A stretch of 64,000 bases of DNA from AV69 sp963742315 (GTDB lineage Bacteria; Verrucomicrobiota; Verrucomicrobiia; Chthoniobacterales; UBA10450), in contig CAVULE010000003.1 of the NCBI GenBank assembly GCA_963742315.1, positions 744,001-808,000 of the forward strand. The letters are read 5' to 3'. A program made the translations under genes and the position numbers. Of this stretch, positions 54,048-62,764 are shown in pieces. Position 1 is the stretch's first letter; every line of letters begins with the position of its first letter. Under the pieces are notes generated by a model. The model worked only from the letters and a program-made list of their open reading frames with translations, was not told the DNA's origin and searched no databases.

Positions 54048-54740
54048 CTAAAACGCGAAGGTGATGCCGCTACGCGCCATACCAAAATTATTGTCAGGGC
54101 CATTCACCACATTCCAGCTAAAATCACTCATCCAACCGATATGCGGGGTGAGACGAATCTCGAGACCCGCTCCAACCTGGCCGAAACCTCTGGTTGTGCT
54201 GTCGGTGTGACTAGCAGGAAAACCAACGGATATCGCCTTGATTGATGGCGGTAACAACTCGGTGAAGGAATCGCGCTCCTCACCACCGAAGAGCGCGCCG
54301 CCGCCGACGTAAAGGTAGGGAGACAAACGGCTGCAATGAATTGGATAGCGCAGCGTCAGCGTTCCCTTAACGGCACCAATAATACGCGAATCCTCGCTGA
54401 AAGCCGGCTGCCCATTAAAATCGAATCCGTCAAACTGGCGACGGGTCGATTGCGCCGCCCAACCTTCCACGCCGACACCGAAGTAGCGATGGAAGAAATA
54501 CTTGGCGTCGACGCCGCCGCCCCAGGCGTGATCTGATTCAAAGTAACGGTCATCTCGCCAGTTATTGGCCGTGAATATGTAGGTCCCCCACAAACTCACG
54601 TTCCATTCCGTATCCCGATACCACTCGGGGCAAGGTGGCACCTGCGCGACCTGTTCCTTGCCTGAATAAGTTGTAGTTCCGCCATACGCGGCGGTTATCA
54701 TCGTTGCGAGGGCACAAATCGTGACGGTAAGCTTTCGCAT
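54048..54740 (-). CDS. Outer-membrane beta-barrel protein, paralogue 2
   Basis: 230 residues, signal peptide (to AAYGG), same barrel pattern and same C-terminus as the gene at 53089. AGGGAGA precedes the start. Each copy has its own terminator, so they are separate units produced by tandem duplication. Confidence 0.8.
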   Translation of the reverse strand: MRKLTVTICALATMITAAYGGTTTYSGKEQVAQVPPCPEWYRDTEWNVSLWGTYIFTANNWRDDRYFESDHAWGGGVDAKYFFHRYFGVGVEGWAAQSTRRQFDGFDFNGQPAFSEDSRIIGAVKGTLTLRYPIHCSRLSPYLYVGGGALFGGEERDSFTELLPPSIKAISVGFPASHTDSTTRGFGQVGAGLEIRLTPHIGWMSDFSWNVVNGPDNNFGMARSGITFAF

Positions 54741-54844
54741 TGTTTCTCCCTTTCAGTTCTCTTTGCCGAAACCAGAAACAGGAATCGGATTATTGTCAAT
54801 AATGTATGCGTCGCAGCAGCGGATGTGCCAAAACGGCGCTCTAT

Positions 54845-56431
54845 TTATGCTTTCAATTCCGCGCCATTGCTCGCGTCGGTGATGACAAACTTCTCGTGGT
54901 GAAAAGTCGCATCGCCGCGGAACATTAACTTACTGGCATAACGGCGTTCCAGCTCGATTAGAAGGTCCTCGTCTTCTTCTTTCAACCGTTTGAGCACATC
55001 GGGATTCAAGATCACGCGGAATTCATGCACTTCTTCCTGATACTTCCGCATCACAGTATTGAGGGTGCGATGCAATTCCACACTCGTCGTCATCGAGGTT
55101 TTGACCACGCCGCGTCCCTGGCAATAGGGACAGTTCTCAAAGATCGAATCGCTCAGGCTCTCCTGCGCCCGCTGCCGGGTCATCTCCATCAAACCGAGCG
55201 CGGAAATGGGAAGGACGTGGGTTTTGGCTTTGTCGCGCTTCAACCGTTCGCGCATTAGCTGGTAAACCAGTTGCTGGTCCTTGCGGCTCTTCATATCGAT
55301 AAAATCGCCGATGATTAGTCCCCCGACGTTGCGGAGCCGCAGTTGGCGCGCGATTTCATCGGCCGCTTCCAGATTGGTTTGCAGGATCGTCTTGTCCACA
55401 TCGCGAGCGCCCTTGTTGCGGCCGGTATTCACGTCGATCGCGACCAGGGCTTCAGTCTCATCAATTACGATGTAGCCGCCGCACTTCAGCCAAACCTGGC
55501 GATGAAAGGCGTCATCGATTTGTTTTTGCACGCCGAAGGTTTCAAAAATTGGCGTTGCGCCATCGTAATAATGCAGGCGGTTGCGGGAGCGCCGGGAAAT
55601 GTCGCCGATGAGCGTGCCCATTCGATCGAGCGCGACTCGATCATCGCACACCACCTCATCGATTTCCTCGGTGAGGAAATCGCGCACGGTGCGTTCGATC
55701 AGGTCGGGCTCCTCGAAAACGCGGTGGGGCGCCGGATGATTCGCAATTTCCTGCTCGACCTTGCGCCATTGATCGAGGAGAAAGCGCAAATCGCGAACAA
55801 AATAGCGGGCGCGTTGGCCTTCACCGACGGTGCGAATAATCACGCCGATTCCGTCCGGGATATCGAGCTCGCGCAAAATTTTTCTCAGGCGTTCGCGTTC
55901 CTTCGGATCTTCAATCTTGCGCGAGATGCCGCTTCGATCGCTGAAGGGCATGAGAACAAGGTAACGCCCGGCGAAACTCAGGTTGGTCGTAACGCGCGGA
56001 CCCTTGGTTCCGATTGGCCCTTTCGTCACCTGCACGATGACATCGGAACCGACCGGATAAATATTCGGAATATCCTTTGCCGTGATCCGTTTGCGCTGCC
56101 CGCGCTTACTCGGGCGGTCGATTTCTTCGATTCCACTGTCGAGCGCGGCTGGGATGGCATCCCAGAAATGGAGGAAAGCATTTTTCTCGAAGCCGATGTC
56201 GACAAACATCGCCTTCAATCCCATCTCGATGTTTTTGACTCTGCCTTTGTAGACCGAGCCAACAATGTTACGCGAAGTGTTGCGCTCGACGCTATATTCT
56301 TCGAGCCGTCCGTTCTCCAGCAGCGCCACGCGGCGCTCCAGCTTCTCCACGCTGACAATTAGCTTGTTCCCCGTCTTGCGGGGAATTCCCAAAAGTTTTC
56401 GAACTTTGTCGATCATAAATAAATTGTTCAA
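54845..56431 (-). CDS. rng: Ribonuclease E/G family endoribonuclease
   Basis: 528 residues, processes rRNA and mRNA. N-terminal S1 domain (GSVYKGRVKNIEMGLKAMFV), then the catalytic Asp region ALVAIDVNTG and GGLIIGDFIDM, and the zinc link CPYCQGRG near the C-terminus. Length is closer to RNase G than to RNase E; no long C-terminal scaffold. Last gene of the mreBCD-mrdA series, as in many bacteria. Confidence 0.92.
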   Translation of the reverse strand: MNNLFMIDKVRKLLGIPRKTGNKLIVSVEKLERRVALLENGRLEEYSVERNTSRNIVGSVYKGRVKNIEMGLKAMFVDIGFEKNAFLHFWDAIPAALDSGIEEIDRPSKRGQRKRITAKDIPNIYPVGSDVIVQVTKGPIGTKGPRVTTNLSFAGRYLVLMPFSDRSGISRKIEDPKERERLRKILRELDIPDGIGVIIRTVGEGQRARYFVRDLRFLLDQWRKVEQEIANHPAPHRVFEEPDLIERTVRDFLTEEIDEVVCDDRVALDRMGTLIGDISRRSRNRLHYYDGATPIFETFGVQKQIDDAFHRQVWLKCGGYIVIDETEALVAIDVNTGRNKGARDVDKTILQTNLEAADEIARQLRLRNVGGLIIGDFIDMKSRKDQQLVYQLMRERLKRDKAKTHVLPISALGLMEMTRQRAQESLSDSIFENCPYCQGRGVVKTSMTTSVELHRTLNTVMRKYQEEVHEFRVILNPDVLKRLKEEDEDLLIELERRYASKLMFRGDATFHHEKFVITDASNGAELKA

Positions 56432-56479
56432 TTGCGGATGAAGGGCGGCGCGCGCTTCGTTCCGATAAAATCTGCATAA

Positions 56480-58753
56480 TCAAAAGCCGCGCGACCGGCG
56501 CGACGGCGTTGGAGTTGGGGTGGGAATCGCCGCAGGCGGATTGCGATGACCCCCAAATAACCGTTGAAAAAATCCTCGCCGCTCCGGTTGCGGAGTCGCG
56601 ACCGGAACGGCGCGGGCCACGCGGGCTTGGCGTGTGCCTACTTTCCCTTCCGCGTCCGGAGCCTGCTCGACATCGGGATCACCGCCGCCTGCCGCCATTT
56701 GGGTATCGGCTGTTTGCGAATCATCGCCATGCTCTTCATCTGTATTCGCATTTGGCTGGGCATCCTTAAAGGTAACATCCTTTACCATGGCAAACGGATT
56801 CGGATGATGGGCCGGCGCCAGCCAGGCCACCTGTGGCTCGAAAGTTCCCGCATCCATCGCCAGGGTGCGCTCGAGAATGCGAGTCGCGATTGGACAGCCG
56901 ACCGATCCACCATGCTCGCCGCCCTGAACCATTGCCACGACAACGTATTTTGGGTGATCGAACGGAGCAAAGCAGCAGAACCACGCGATGGTATCTTTCT
57001 TGCCATTGGTCGAAGCCTGGGCCGTTCCGGTTTTGCCGGCGACCTGTACGCCTTTCAATTGCGCCCTCCCACCCGTGCCGCCATCCTCATTAACGACTTT
57101 CCAAAGTCCGCGACGCACCAGTTCGATTTGTTCCGGTGAAAAATCCATCCGCAAATCGCTATCGATACGGGGTTCGGCGGGAACGACCGGCTTGCCATTT
57201 TCATCCAATGCCATTGAGCCATCCTGATTCAAAACCTTACTAACGAGACGTGGATAGTAAGAGACCCCGCCATTGGCGACGGCGGCGTAAGCCATCGCCA
57301 TTTGCAGTGGCGAAGTCAGGACATAGCCCTGCCCGATCGAAACGTTGGCGGTGTAGGCCTGCGACCAGCGTTCCCGCGGATAATGGATCGCCATCCACTC
57401 CGGCCCGGGCATGATTCCCGGTTGCTCACCAGTGAGATGAATTCCGGTCTCTTTACCCAGACCAAGCGCGTTACCCGTTTGATCAATCGCGTCGATTCCA
57501 GCCGCATTTCCGTATTGATAGAAAAACGAGTCGCACGAAACCTTGATCGCGTCGGTCAATCCAAGGGTACCGTGGGCGCCCCCTTTCTCTGCTATCCAGC
57601 AACGGAAATAATGGTCGCCGTAACTCACGCCGCCGCTGCAATTGAAACGGGCGGTGGATAGGTTCCGGCGTAAGCCTGCCAGCGAGGTCACGATTTTGAA
57701 GGTTGAGCCCGGCGGAAAGGTGCTGATCGCGCGATTGACCAGCGGCCTGGCCTCATCCTTCTGCAACGCCACCCAATCCTTCGCCTTGATGCTGGGAATA
57801 AAAGTATTGGGATCGAACGACGGCACCGAAACCATCGCCAGCACGTCGCCGTTGTTCGGATCGACCACCACTGCCGCACCGCGCGCGACCGAACGAATCG
57901 CTTCCTCAGCGATCGCCTGAATACGGGCGTCAATAGTCAGGTAAACATTCGCGCCCTGCATCGGCGGATCTTCTCGCAGCACCCCATCAATCGTCCCCTT
58001 GGCGTTACGCCGCAGATAACGGATCCCCGGTCTGCCCCTCAGATATTGGTCGAATGTTTTCTCGACATTCGATTTTCCATCCACGTCGCTCTGGTAAAAA
58101 GTGAACTTGCGGGCTTCCTCCTTGTCGGTGTCATCCGGTGGACCGACGTAGCCCAGGAGGTGGGCCGCGAGCGCGCCATAGACATAAGAGCGCACCGGTT
58201 TGATCGCTATGTCCACTCCGGGCAATCCGACGTCGTGCTCGGAGAACTTCGCCATTGTCGGAAAATCAATATCCTTTATGTAGGTGTAGGGAACTTCGGT
58301 GTTGGTGCGATAATGTTTTTGTAACTGGCCTGCGTTGTAATCGCGCGCCAAATCCAAGTCGTCCAAGCGCGGAACAATTCCATCGTTCACAATTTTGACG
58401 ATGTCCGCTTCCTTCAAATCCTTCGGCATCCCGCTTACATTTCCTCGATAGACGGTAAGTGGCGGTTGTCCGTAACGTTGCCGATAACCCTTAACCATTT
58501 CGGGCAGATAGAAATCGACTTCGTAACTGGCCCGGTTCTGCACCAGAGAAGTGCCATTGCGGTCGCGAATTTCACCTCGAATCGAGGGAATGCGCACCGT
58601 TGCCTCGGAGCTGCCACGAATCCGAGCGGTCCACTCCGCTCCGCGCGCCACCTGCACCCACCAAAGACGCGCAGCCAGCGCACCCAAGCCAAGCAACATT
58701 AGGACCCCGAGAAATTGCAACCGCAGGAGCGGACTAATTCGCGGCCTGTTCAT
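56480..58753 (-). CDS. mrdA: Penicillin-binding protein 2 (peptidoglycan transpeptidase)
   Basis: 757 residues, crosslinks peptidoglycan during elongation with MreBCD. One N-terminal membrane helix (QFLGVLMLLGLGALAARLWW), a dimerisation domain, then the transpeptidase with SxxK (STFK in PPGSTFKIVTS), SxN-equivalent (SCDSFF) and KTG (AGKTGTAQAS). The C-terminal ~110 residues are Pro/Thr-rich and low-complexity. I use the ATG that overlaps the mreD stop (ATGA); the frame reaches 58870 without conservation. Confidence 0.92.
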   Translation of the reverse strand: MNRPRISPLLRLQFLGVLMLLGLGALAARLWWVQVARGAEWTARIRGSSEATVRIPSIRGEIRDRNGTSLVQNRASYEVDFYLPEMVKGYRQRYGQPPLTVYRGNVSGMPKDLKEADIVKIVNDGIVPRLDDLDLARDYNAGQLQKHYRTNTEVPYTYIKDIDFPTMAKFSEHDVGLPGVDIAIKPVRSYVYGALAAHLLGYVGPPDDTDKEEARKFTFYQSDVDGKSNVEKTFDQYLRGRPGIRYLRRNAKGTIDGVLREDPPMQGANVYLTIDARIQAIAEEAIRSVARGAAVVVDPNNGDVLAMVSVPSFDPNTFIPSIKAKDWVALQKDEARPLVNRAISTFPPGSTFKIVTSLAGLRRNLSTARFNCSGGVSYGDHYFRCWIAEKGGAHGTLGLTDAIKVSCDSFFYQYGNAAGIDAIDQTGNALGLGKETGIHLTGEQPGIMPGPEWMAIHYPRERWSQAYTANVSIGQGYVLTSPLQMAMAYAAVANGGVSYYPRLVSKVLNQDGSMALDENGKPVVPAEPRIDSDLRMDFSPEQIELVRRGLWKVVNEDGGTGGRAQLKGVQVAGKTGTAQASTNGKKDTIAWFCCFAPFDHPKYVVVAMVQGGEHGGSVGCPIATRILERTLAMDAGTFEPQVAWLAPAHHPNPFAMVKDVTFKDAQPNANTDEEHGDDSQTADTQMAAGGGDPDVEQAPDAEGKVGTRQARVARAVPVATPQPERRGFFQRLFGGHRNPPAAIPTPTPTPSRRSRGF

Positions 58754-59289
58754 ATGAGTCCTCGCCGCGGCAGATAAGGATAGGCGGTGGCGCGTGCCAG
58801 CCAGTGCAATGCCCAAAAAACGAGCGGCGCCATGATCATTGCCAGCAAACCTGGCCCGCCGATCTGCCACCAGACTTCACGCGAGAAAAAAATGGAGCCG
58901 CGCCGGAATGAAAGCATCAGGTATTGGCCGAGCAACAGGGCCGAGGTGCAAAGGCCGCTCATTATACAATGAACTTCCCAGCGCCCACGCGCAAAAAGCG
59001 GCCGCAACCCATGCATGATTCCCGCCAGAACGGCGTAGAGAAGTATTGACGAACCAAAGGAAATTTCAACACGTCCGCCGATCACCTGCGCGGTCAGCGC
59101 ATCGAGCAAAAAACCAGCCCAGAAAACCAGCACCAGCATGAGCGGCAATGGTAGTGCCATCGCTCCGTAAAAAACCAGCACCGGAGTGATGTAAACGTGC
59201 GCGTTCGACATCCAATCCAGCGGCGGAATGAAAAACTCCGCGATCTGCGCGACAAAGACAAGAACCATCAAAACACAAAAGAAAATCAT
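58750..59289 (-). CDS. mreD: Rod-shape-determining membrane protein MreD
   Basis: 179 residues with about five membrane helices (MIFFCVLMVLVFVAQIAEFF; LPLMLVLVFWAGFLLDALTA). Assigned largely by position between mreC and mrdA; overlaps mreC by one base and mrdA by four. Confidence 0.82.
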   Translation of the reverse strand: MIFFCVLMVLVFVAQIAEFFIPPLDWMSNAHVYITPVLVFYGAMALPLPLMLVLVFWAGFLLDALTAQVIGGRVEISFGSSILLYAVLAGIMHGLRPLFARGRWEVHCIMSGLCTSALLLGQYLMLSFRRGSIFFSREVWWQIGGPGLLAMIMAPLVFWALHWLARATAYPYLPRRGLI

Positions 59290-60089
59290 TAGCGCCCGAC
59301 GACCACGAACACGTCCTCCAGTTTCGTTAAATCAACTGCCGGTGTCAGCTGTGCCTGCCCATCCAATTCCCGGACCCGAAATTCTTTGACCGCCCCGATC
59401 AGCAGTCCGGGCGGAAACACCCCACCCACCCCCGAGGTATAGGCTTTCTGGCCCGGTTGCAAATTCGCCTGTTTCGACAGAAAATTTAAATTCAGCAATG
59501 GCGCAACCCCACCCGTGACACGCTCGCCCGTGACGATGCCTTGTTCACGCGTGCCTTCTACGTTAGCGGCGACGCGGCAATTTTCATCCGAAACCAAAAG
59601 TACAATCGTGATATTTGCGCTGACCGTCGTGGTCTTGCCGACCAGCCCTTCATCGGTCACAACCGGCATATCGCTATCGATCCCATCCTGTTTGCCGCGG
59701 TTGACGGTAACGGTCCGCCACCAAGTGGAGGAATCTCGCGTAATGACTTCGGCTGGCACAAGTTTGAAAACGGCGCGCTCCCGATAGTTCAGCGCGTGGC
59801 GCAATCGATTCACTTCATGCTCGACGCCGAGCAAGGCCTGATTCGTCGCTTTGAGCGAACGGTTCTCCACCCGCAACGAACTATTTTCCGCTTGCAGATC
59901 ATCAAGCGATTTCAAGTTGCTCCGCACGGAAGTGATTTGCTTTTGCAAACCGGCGCCAGAACTCAAAAATGGCGCGATATATTGATAAACGCTCGACTGC
60001 AGCTTGCGGGTGCCACCCACACCCAGACTCAGAAGATACCCCAGTCCTGCCACGAAAAGCACCAGCGCAACAATGCTCGTGCGACTCAT
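59289..60089 (-). CDS. mreC: Rod-shape-determining protein MreC
   Basis: 266 residues: an N-terminal membrane helix, a coiled coil at about 55-100 (LKSLDDLQAENSSLRVENRS), then the periplasmic beta domain (NRGKQDGIDSDMPVVTDEGL, VGKTTTVSANITIVLL). Links MreB to the periplasmic wall synthesis machinery. 60 bases after mreB. Confidence 0.92.
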   Translation of the reverse strand: MSRTSIVALVLFVAGLGYLLSLGVGGTRKLQSSVYQYIAPFLSSGAGLQKQITSVRSNLKSLDDLQAENSSLRVENRSLKATNQALLGVEHEVNRLRHALNYRERAVFKLVPAEVITRDSSTWWRTVTVNRGKQDGIDSDMPVVTDEGLVGKTTTVSANITIVLLVSDENCRVAANVEGTREQGIVTGERVTGGVAPLLNLNFLSKQANLQPGQKAYTSGVGGVFPPGLLIGAVKEFRVRELDGQAQLTPAVDLTKLEDVFVVVGR

Positions 60090-60149
60090 CTCAGGCCCAA
60101 AGTTCGAAGGTCGAACTTAGCGATTGATCCGAAAGTCTGAACTCCGGAA

Positions 60150-61190
60150 TTATTGGCGCCACTGCCGATCGGCAGATGCAACCTGGCGCAAAAATTTAAG
60201 TTCATTGAGGCATTTGCCCGTTCCTTCCGCGACCGCGCTCAGCGGATCTTCCGCAACATGGACAGGCAAACCAGTTTCCTCGCTCAAAAGTTTATCGAAA
60301 CCGCGCAAAAGCGCGCCACCACCGGCCAGGACGAGCCCGCGATCGACCAGGTCGGCCGACAATTCTGGCGGACAACGTTCCAACGTGATTCGCACCGAAT
60401 CGACGATGGTTGAAATCGGTTCCAGCAACGCTTCTCGAACTTCCTGCGAAGTGATTTGTAATGTTTTCGGCAGCCCCGCCACCAGATCTCGCCCTTTCAC
60501 TTCTACACTTGTTTCCTTGTCGGTGGGATAGGCCGAGCCGATTTTAATTTTGATTTCTTCGGCGGTGCGCTCACCCACCATCAAATTGTAAGCCCGCTTC
60601 ATATATTGCACGATTGCTTCGTCCAATTCGTCACCGGCTACGCGCACGCTGCGGCTGAAAACGATGCCGGAAAGAGAAATTAACGCCACTTCCGTCGTGC
60701 CTCCGCCGATATCGATGATCATATTTCCCGCCGGATCCTGCACGGGTAGGCCGACACCAATCGCTGCCGCCATTGGTTCCTCGATCAAATAAACCTCACG
60801 CGCACCGGCGTGAGTGGCCGATTCGCGGACGGCGCGCTTTTCCACCTCTGTAATGCCGGATGGGACCGCAATAACGACCCGCGGCCGTGCCCGCATCCGC
60901 CGGCCGTGCACTTTGGTGATGAAATGCCGGAGCATCGCCTCGGTCACTTCGAAATCTGCAATCACGCCATCTTTTAATGGCCGCACCGCCACGATGTTCG
61001 CCGGCGTTCGCCCGAGCATGCGCTTGGCTTCGTCCCCCACCGCCAGCACTTTGTTGGTCCCTGCCTGCACTGCCACTACTGAAGGCTCGCGCAAGACAAT
61101 TCCCTGGTCCTTGACGTAAACCAGGGTGTTGGCCGTGCCAAGATCGATGCCGATATCGCTGGATAACCAGCCAAAAAGTCCTTCGAACAT
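60150..61190 (-). CDS. mreB: Rod-shape-determining actin homologue MreB
   Basis: 346 residues of the actin/Hsp70 fold: phosphate loop IDLGTANTLVYVKDQGIVLR, second phosphate loop MIIDIGGGTTEVALISLSG and adenosine motif LVDRGLVLAGGGALLRG. Forms filaments under the inner membrane that guide wall growth, so the cell is expected to be rod-shaped. First gene of mreBCD-mrdA-rng. Confidence 0.96.
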   Translation of the reverse strand: MFEGLFGWLSSDIGIDLGTANTLVYVKDQGIVLREPSVVAVQAGTNKVLAVGDEAKRMLGRTPANIVAVRPLKDGVIADFEVTEAMLRHFITKVHGRRMRARPRVVIAVPSGITEVEKRAVRESATHAGAREVYLIEEPMAAAIGVGLPVQDPAGNMIIDIGGGTTEVALISLSGIVFSRSVRVAGDELDEAIVQYMKRAYNLMVGERTAEEIKIKIGSAYPTDKETSVEVKGRDLVAGLPKTLQITSQEVREALLEPISTIVDSVRITLERCPPELSADLVDRGLVLAGGGALLRGFDKLLSEETGLPVHVAEDPLSAVAEGTGKCLNELKFLRQVASADRQWRQ

Positions 61191-61384
61191 TTAATTTAGG
61201 AGAAGTTAGAAATTGACTGCGCTGCAAGTTTCGAGCCAGCCAAAGCCGTACGGGAAAACAAACTCCTGACGTTCACTGCTCCCCAGCCGTTTCAACGCCC
61301 GAAAACGCGTAGAATGTTGGAACAGAGCCGCTGCGCGTCAAGGGAAAGGTGTGAATGACTTCCGAGCGTGCAAACCAAAACAGG

Positions 61385-61433
61385 AATACTGGAGTAGTGG
61401 AGTAATGTATTCTGCCCAATACTCCATCACTCC
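61385..61433 (+). repeat. Imperfect inverted repeat before rpe
   Basis: AATACTGGAGTAGTGGAGTA and CAATACTCCATCACTCCAT are imperfect reverse complements directly before the rpe start codon. As RNA it would form a hairpin close to the ribosome site; it could equally be a dispersed repeat. Confidence 0.45.
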
Positions 61434-62093
61434 ATGCATCGAATCCTGATCGCCCCCTCCATTCTTGCCGCCGATTTTTCCCGATTGGGCGATGAAGTGC
61501 GCCGGGTTGAGGACGCCGGGGCCGATTGGATTCATTGCGACATCATGGACGGACATTTCGTCGATAACATTTCCTTCGGATCGGGAATTGTCACGACTGT
61601 TCGCAAGCTCACGACTTTGCCGCTCGACATCCATCTCATGATCCAGCATCCCGATCATTACCTGCCCCGTTTTATCGACGCCGGAGCGAACTCAATCACA
61701 GTCCATGTTGAAGCGGAATCGAAACACGATGTTGCCAAAACCTTGGAGCAAATTCGCGGCGGAGGCTGCCGGGCTGGTCTGACTCTGAATCCGGCCACCC
61801 CGTTCGCCCAGCTCGAGCCATATCTGGCCCAGCTCGATCTTCTTCTCATCATGACGGTGCACCCGGGTTTTGGTGGCCAACCATTTCGCGCAGATCAAAT
61901 GGAAAAAGTGCGCCGTGCTCGCGATTGGAAGGCGAAAAACAATCCCGCACTGGATATCGAAGTGGACGGCGGAATTAATCCGAAGACGGCACGGGTGTCG
62001 ATTGAAAACGGAGCCAATATCCTCGTAGCCGGCACATCCATCTTCAAATCGCCCGATTATGCCGCCGAAATCCGCGCCTTGCGCGCAGAGTAA
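61434..62093 (+). CDS. rpe: Ribulose-phosphate 3-epimerase
   Basis: 219 residues, TIM barrel of the pentose phosphate pathway interconverting ribulose-5- and xylulose-5-phosphate. Metal and substrate motifs IAPSILAADFSRLGDE, WIHCDIMDGHFVDN, MTVHPGFGGQ and EVDGGINPKTA are all present. An inverted repeat abuts the start. Confidence 0.94.
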   Translation: MHRILIAPSILAADFSRLGDEVRRVEDAGADWIHCDIMDGHFVDNISFGSGIVTTVRKLTTLPLDIHLMIQHPDHYLPRFIDAGANSITVHVEAESKHDVAKTLEQIRGGGCRAGLTLNPATPFAQLEPYLAQLDLLLIMTVHPGFGGQPFRADQMEKVRRARDWKAKNNPALDIEVDGGINPKTARVSIENGANILVAGTSIFKSPDYAAEIRALRAE

Positions 62094-62140
62094 CTGTTTT
62101 CGGGATCGAGCGCAGCAGTACCCGTGCCGCCACCATACTT

Positions 62141-62255
62141 GTCATCCCGAGCGCAAGCGAGGGACCTCACCTACACTCAGAGATCACACAAACTAACTCG
62201 CGTGATCCAATCCCCGCTCGCGAGGTCCCTCGCCGTCTGCGCGGCTCGGGATGAC
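62141..62255. repeat. Long palindromic repeat, copy 1
   Basis: 115 bases bounded by GTCATCCCGAGC (62141) and its exact complement GCTCGGGATGAC (62244-62255). Shares with copy 2 the inner segment GAGGGACCTCACCTACACTC...AGATC-C-CAAACTAACT. It contains the last ~26 codons of the GIY-YIG frame. Confidence 0.75.
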
Positions 62256-62545
62256 GGTGCGACGCTTTTGGACTTTCCGCCAAATAACTCTTTCGCGAGG
62301 TCTTCCCAACTTGGGTTCAACGTGCGCACAAGTTCATTCTTCTTCTCACGCCGCCCGCTCTTAATCTCCTTTTCCCGCGTTATCGCAGATATCGCGTCAG
62401 CGAATTGTTCGTAGTAAACGAGGCGGTCGAGCTTGTACTTTGATGTAAAGCCTTTCACTACCTGATTTTTGTGCTGCCAAACTCGACCTTCCAATTTACT
62501 CGTCACGCCAGTATAGAGCACGACCCGGCTTCGATTGGTTATCAT
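62177..62545 (-). CDS. Small GIY-YIG-domain protein, ends disturbed by repeats
   Basis: 122 residues of the single-domain GIY-YIG (UPF0213-like) family: VVLYTGVTSKLEGRVWQHKN, FTSKYKLDRLVYYE, AITREKEIKSGRREKKNELV. The family's first strand KFYVY-MITNR is encoded just upstream in frame, but a TGA replaces the expected ATG, so from this ATG the protein lacks the GIY half of the motif. The last ~26 residues (from SRAAQTARDLASG) are repeat sequence. Flanked by two copies of the same palindromic repeat, 31 bases from copy 2. Probably inactive as it stands, or initiated at an unusual codon. Confidence 0.65.
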   Translation of the reverse strand: MITNRSRVVLYTGVTSKLEGRVWQHKNQVVKGFTSKYKLDRLVYYEQFADAISAITREKEIKSGRREKKNELVRTLNPSWEDLAKELFGGKSKSVAPSSRAAQTARDLASGDWITRVSLCDL

Positions 62546-62575
62546 GTAAACATAGAACTTTCACGTTCCCAACCC

Positions 62576-62689
62576 GTCATCCCGAGCGCAGCGAGGGACC
62601 TCACCTACACTCTTAGATCGCGCAAACTAACTTGGGTGATCAACACCGTATTCATGAGATCCGTCGCCGTCAAGACGGCTCGGGATGAC
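62576..62689. repeat. Long palindromic repeat, copy 2
   Basis: 114 bases, GTCATCCCGAGC (62576-62587) to GCTCGGGATGAC (62678-62689). Same order of inner segments as copy 1; differs mainly in the middle of the right arm. Confidence 0.75.
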
Positions 62690-62764
62690 ACGCGATTGGC
62701 CAGTTAAGGTGACGCAAGACTCCCGTCACGCCGGCTCGCTCGCGATAAAGGAAAAAATTTAGCG

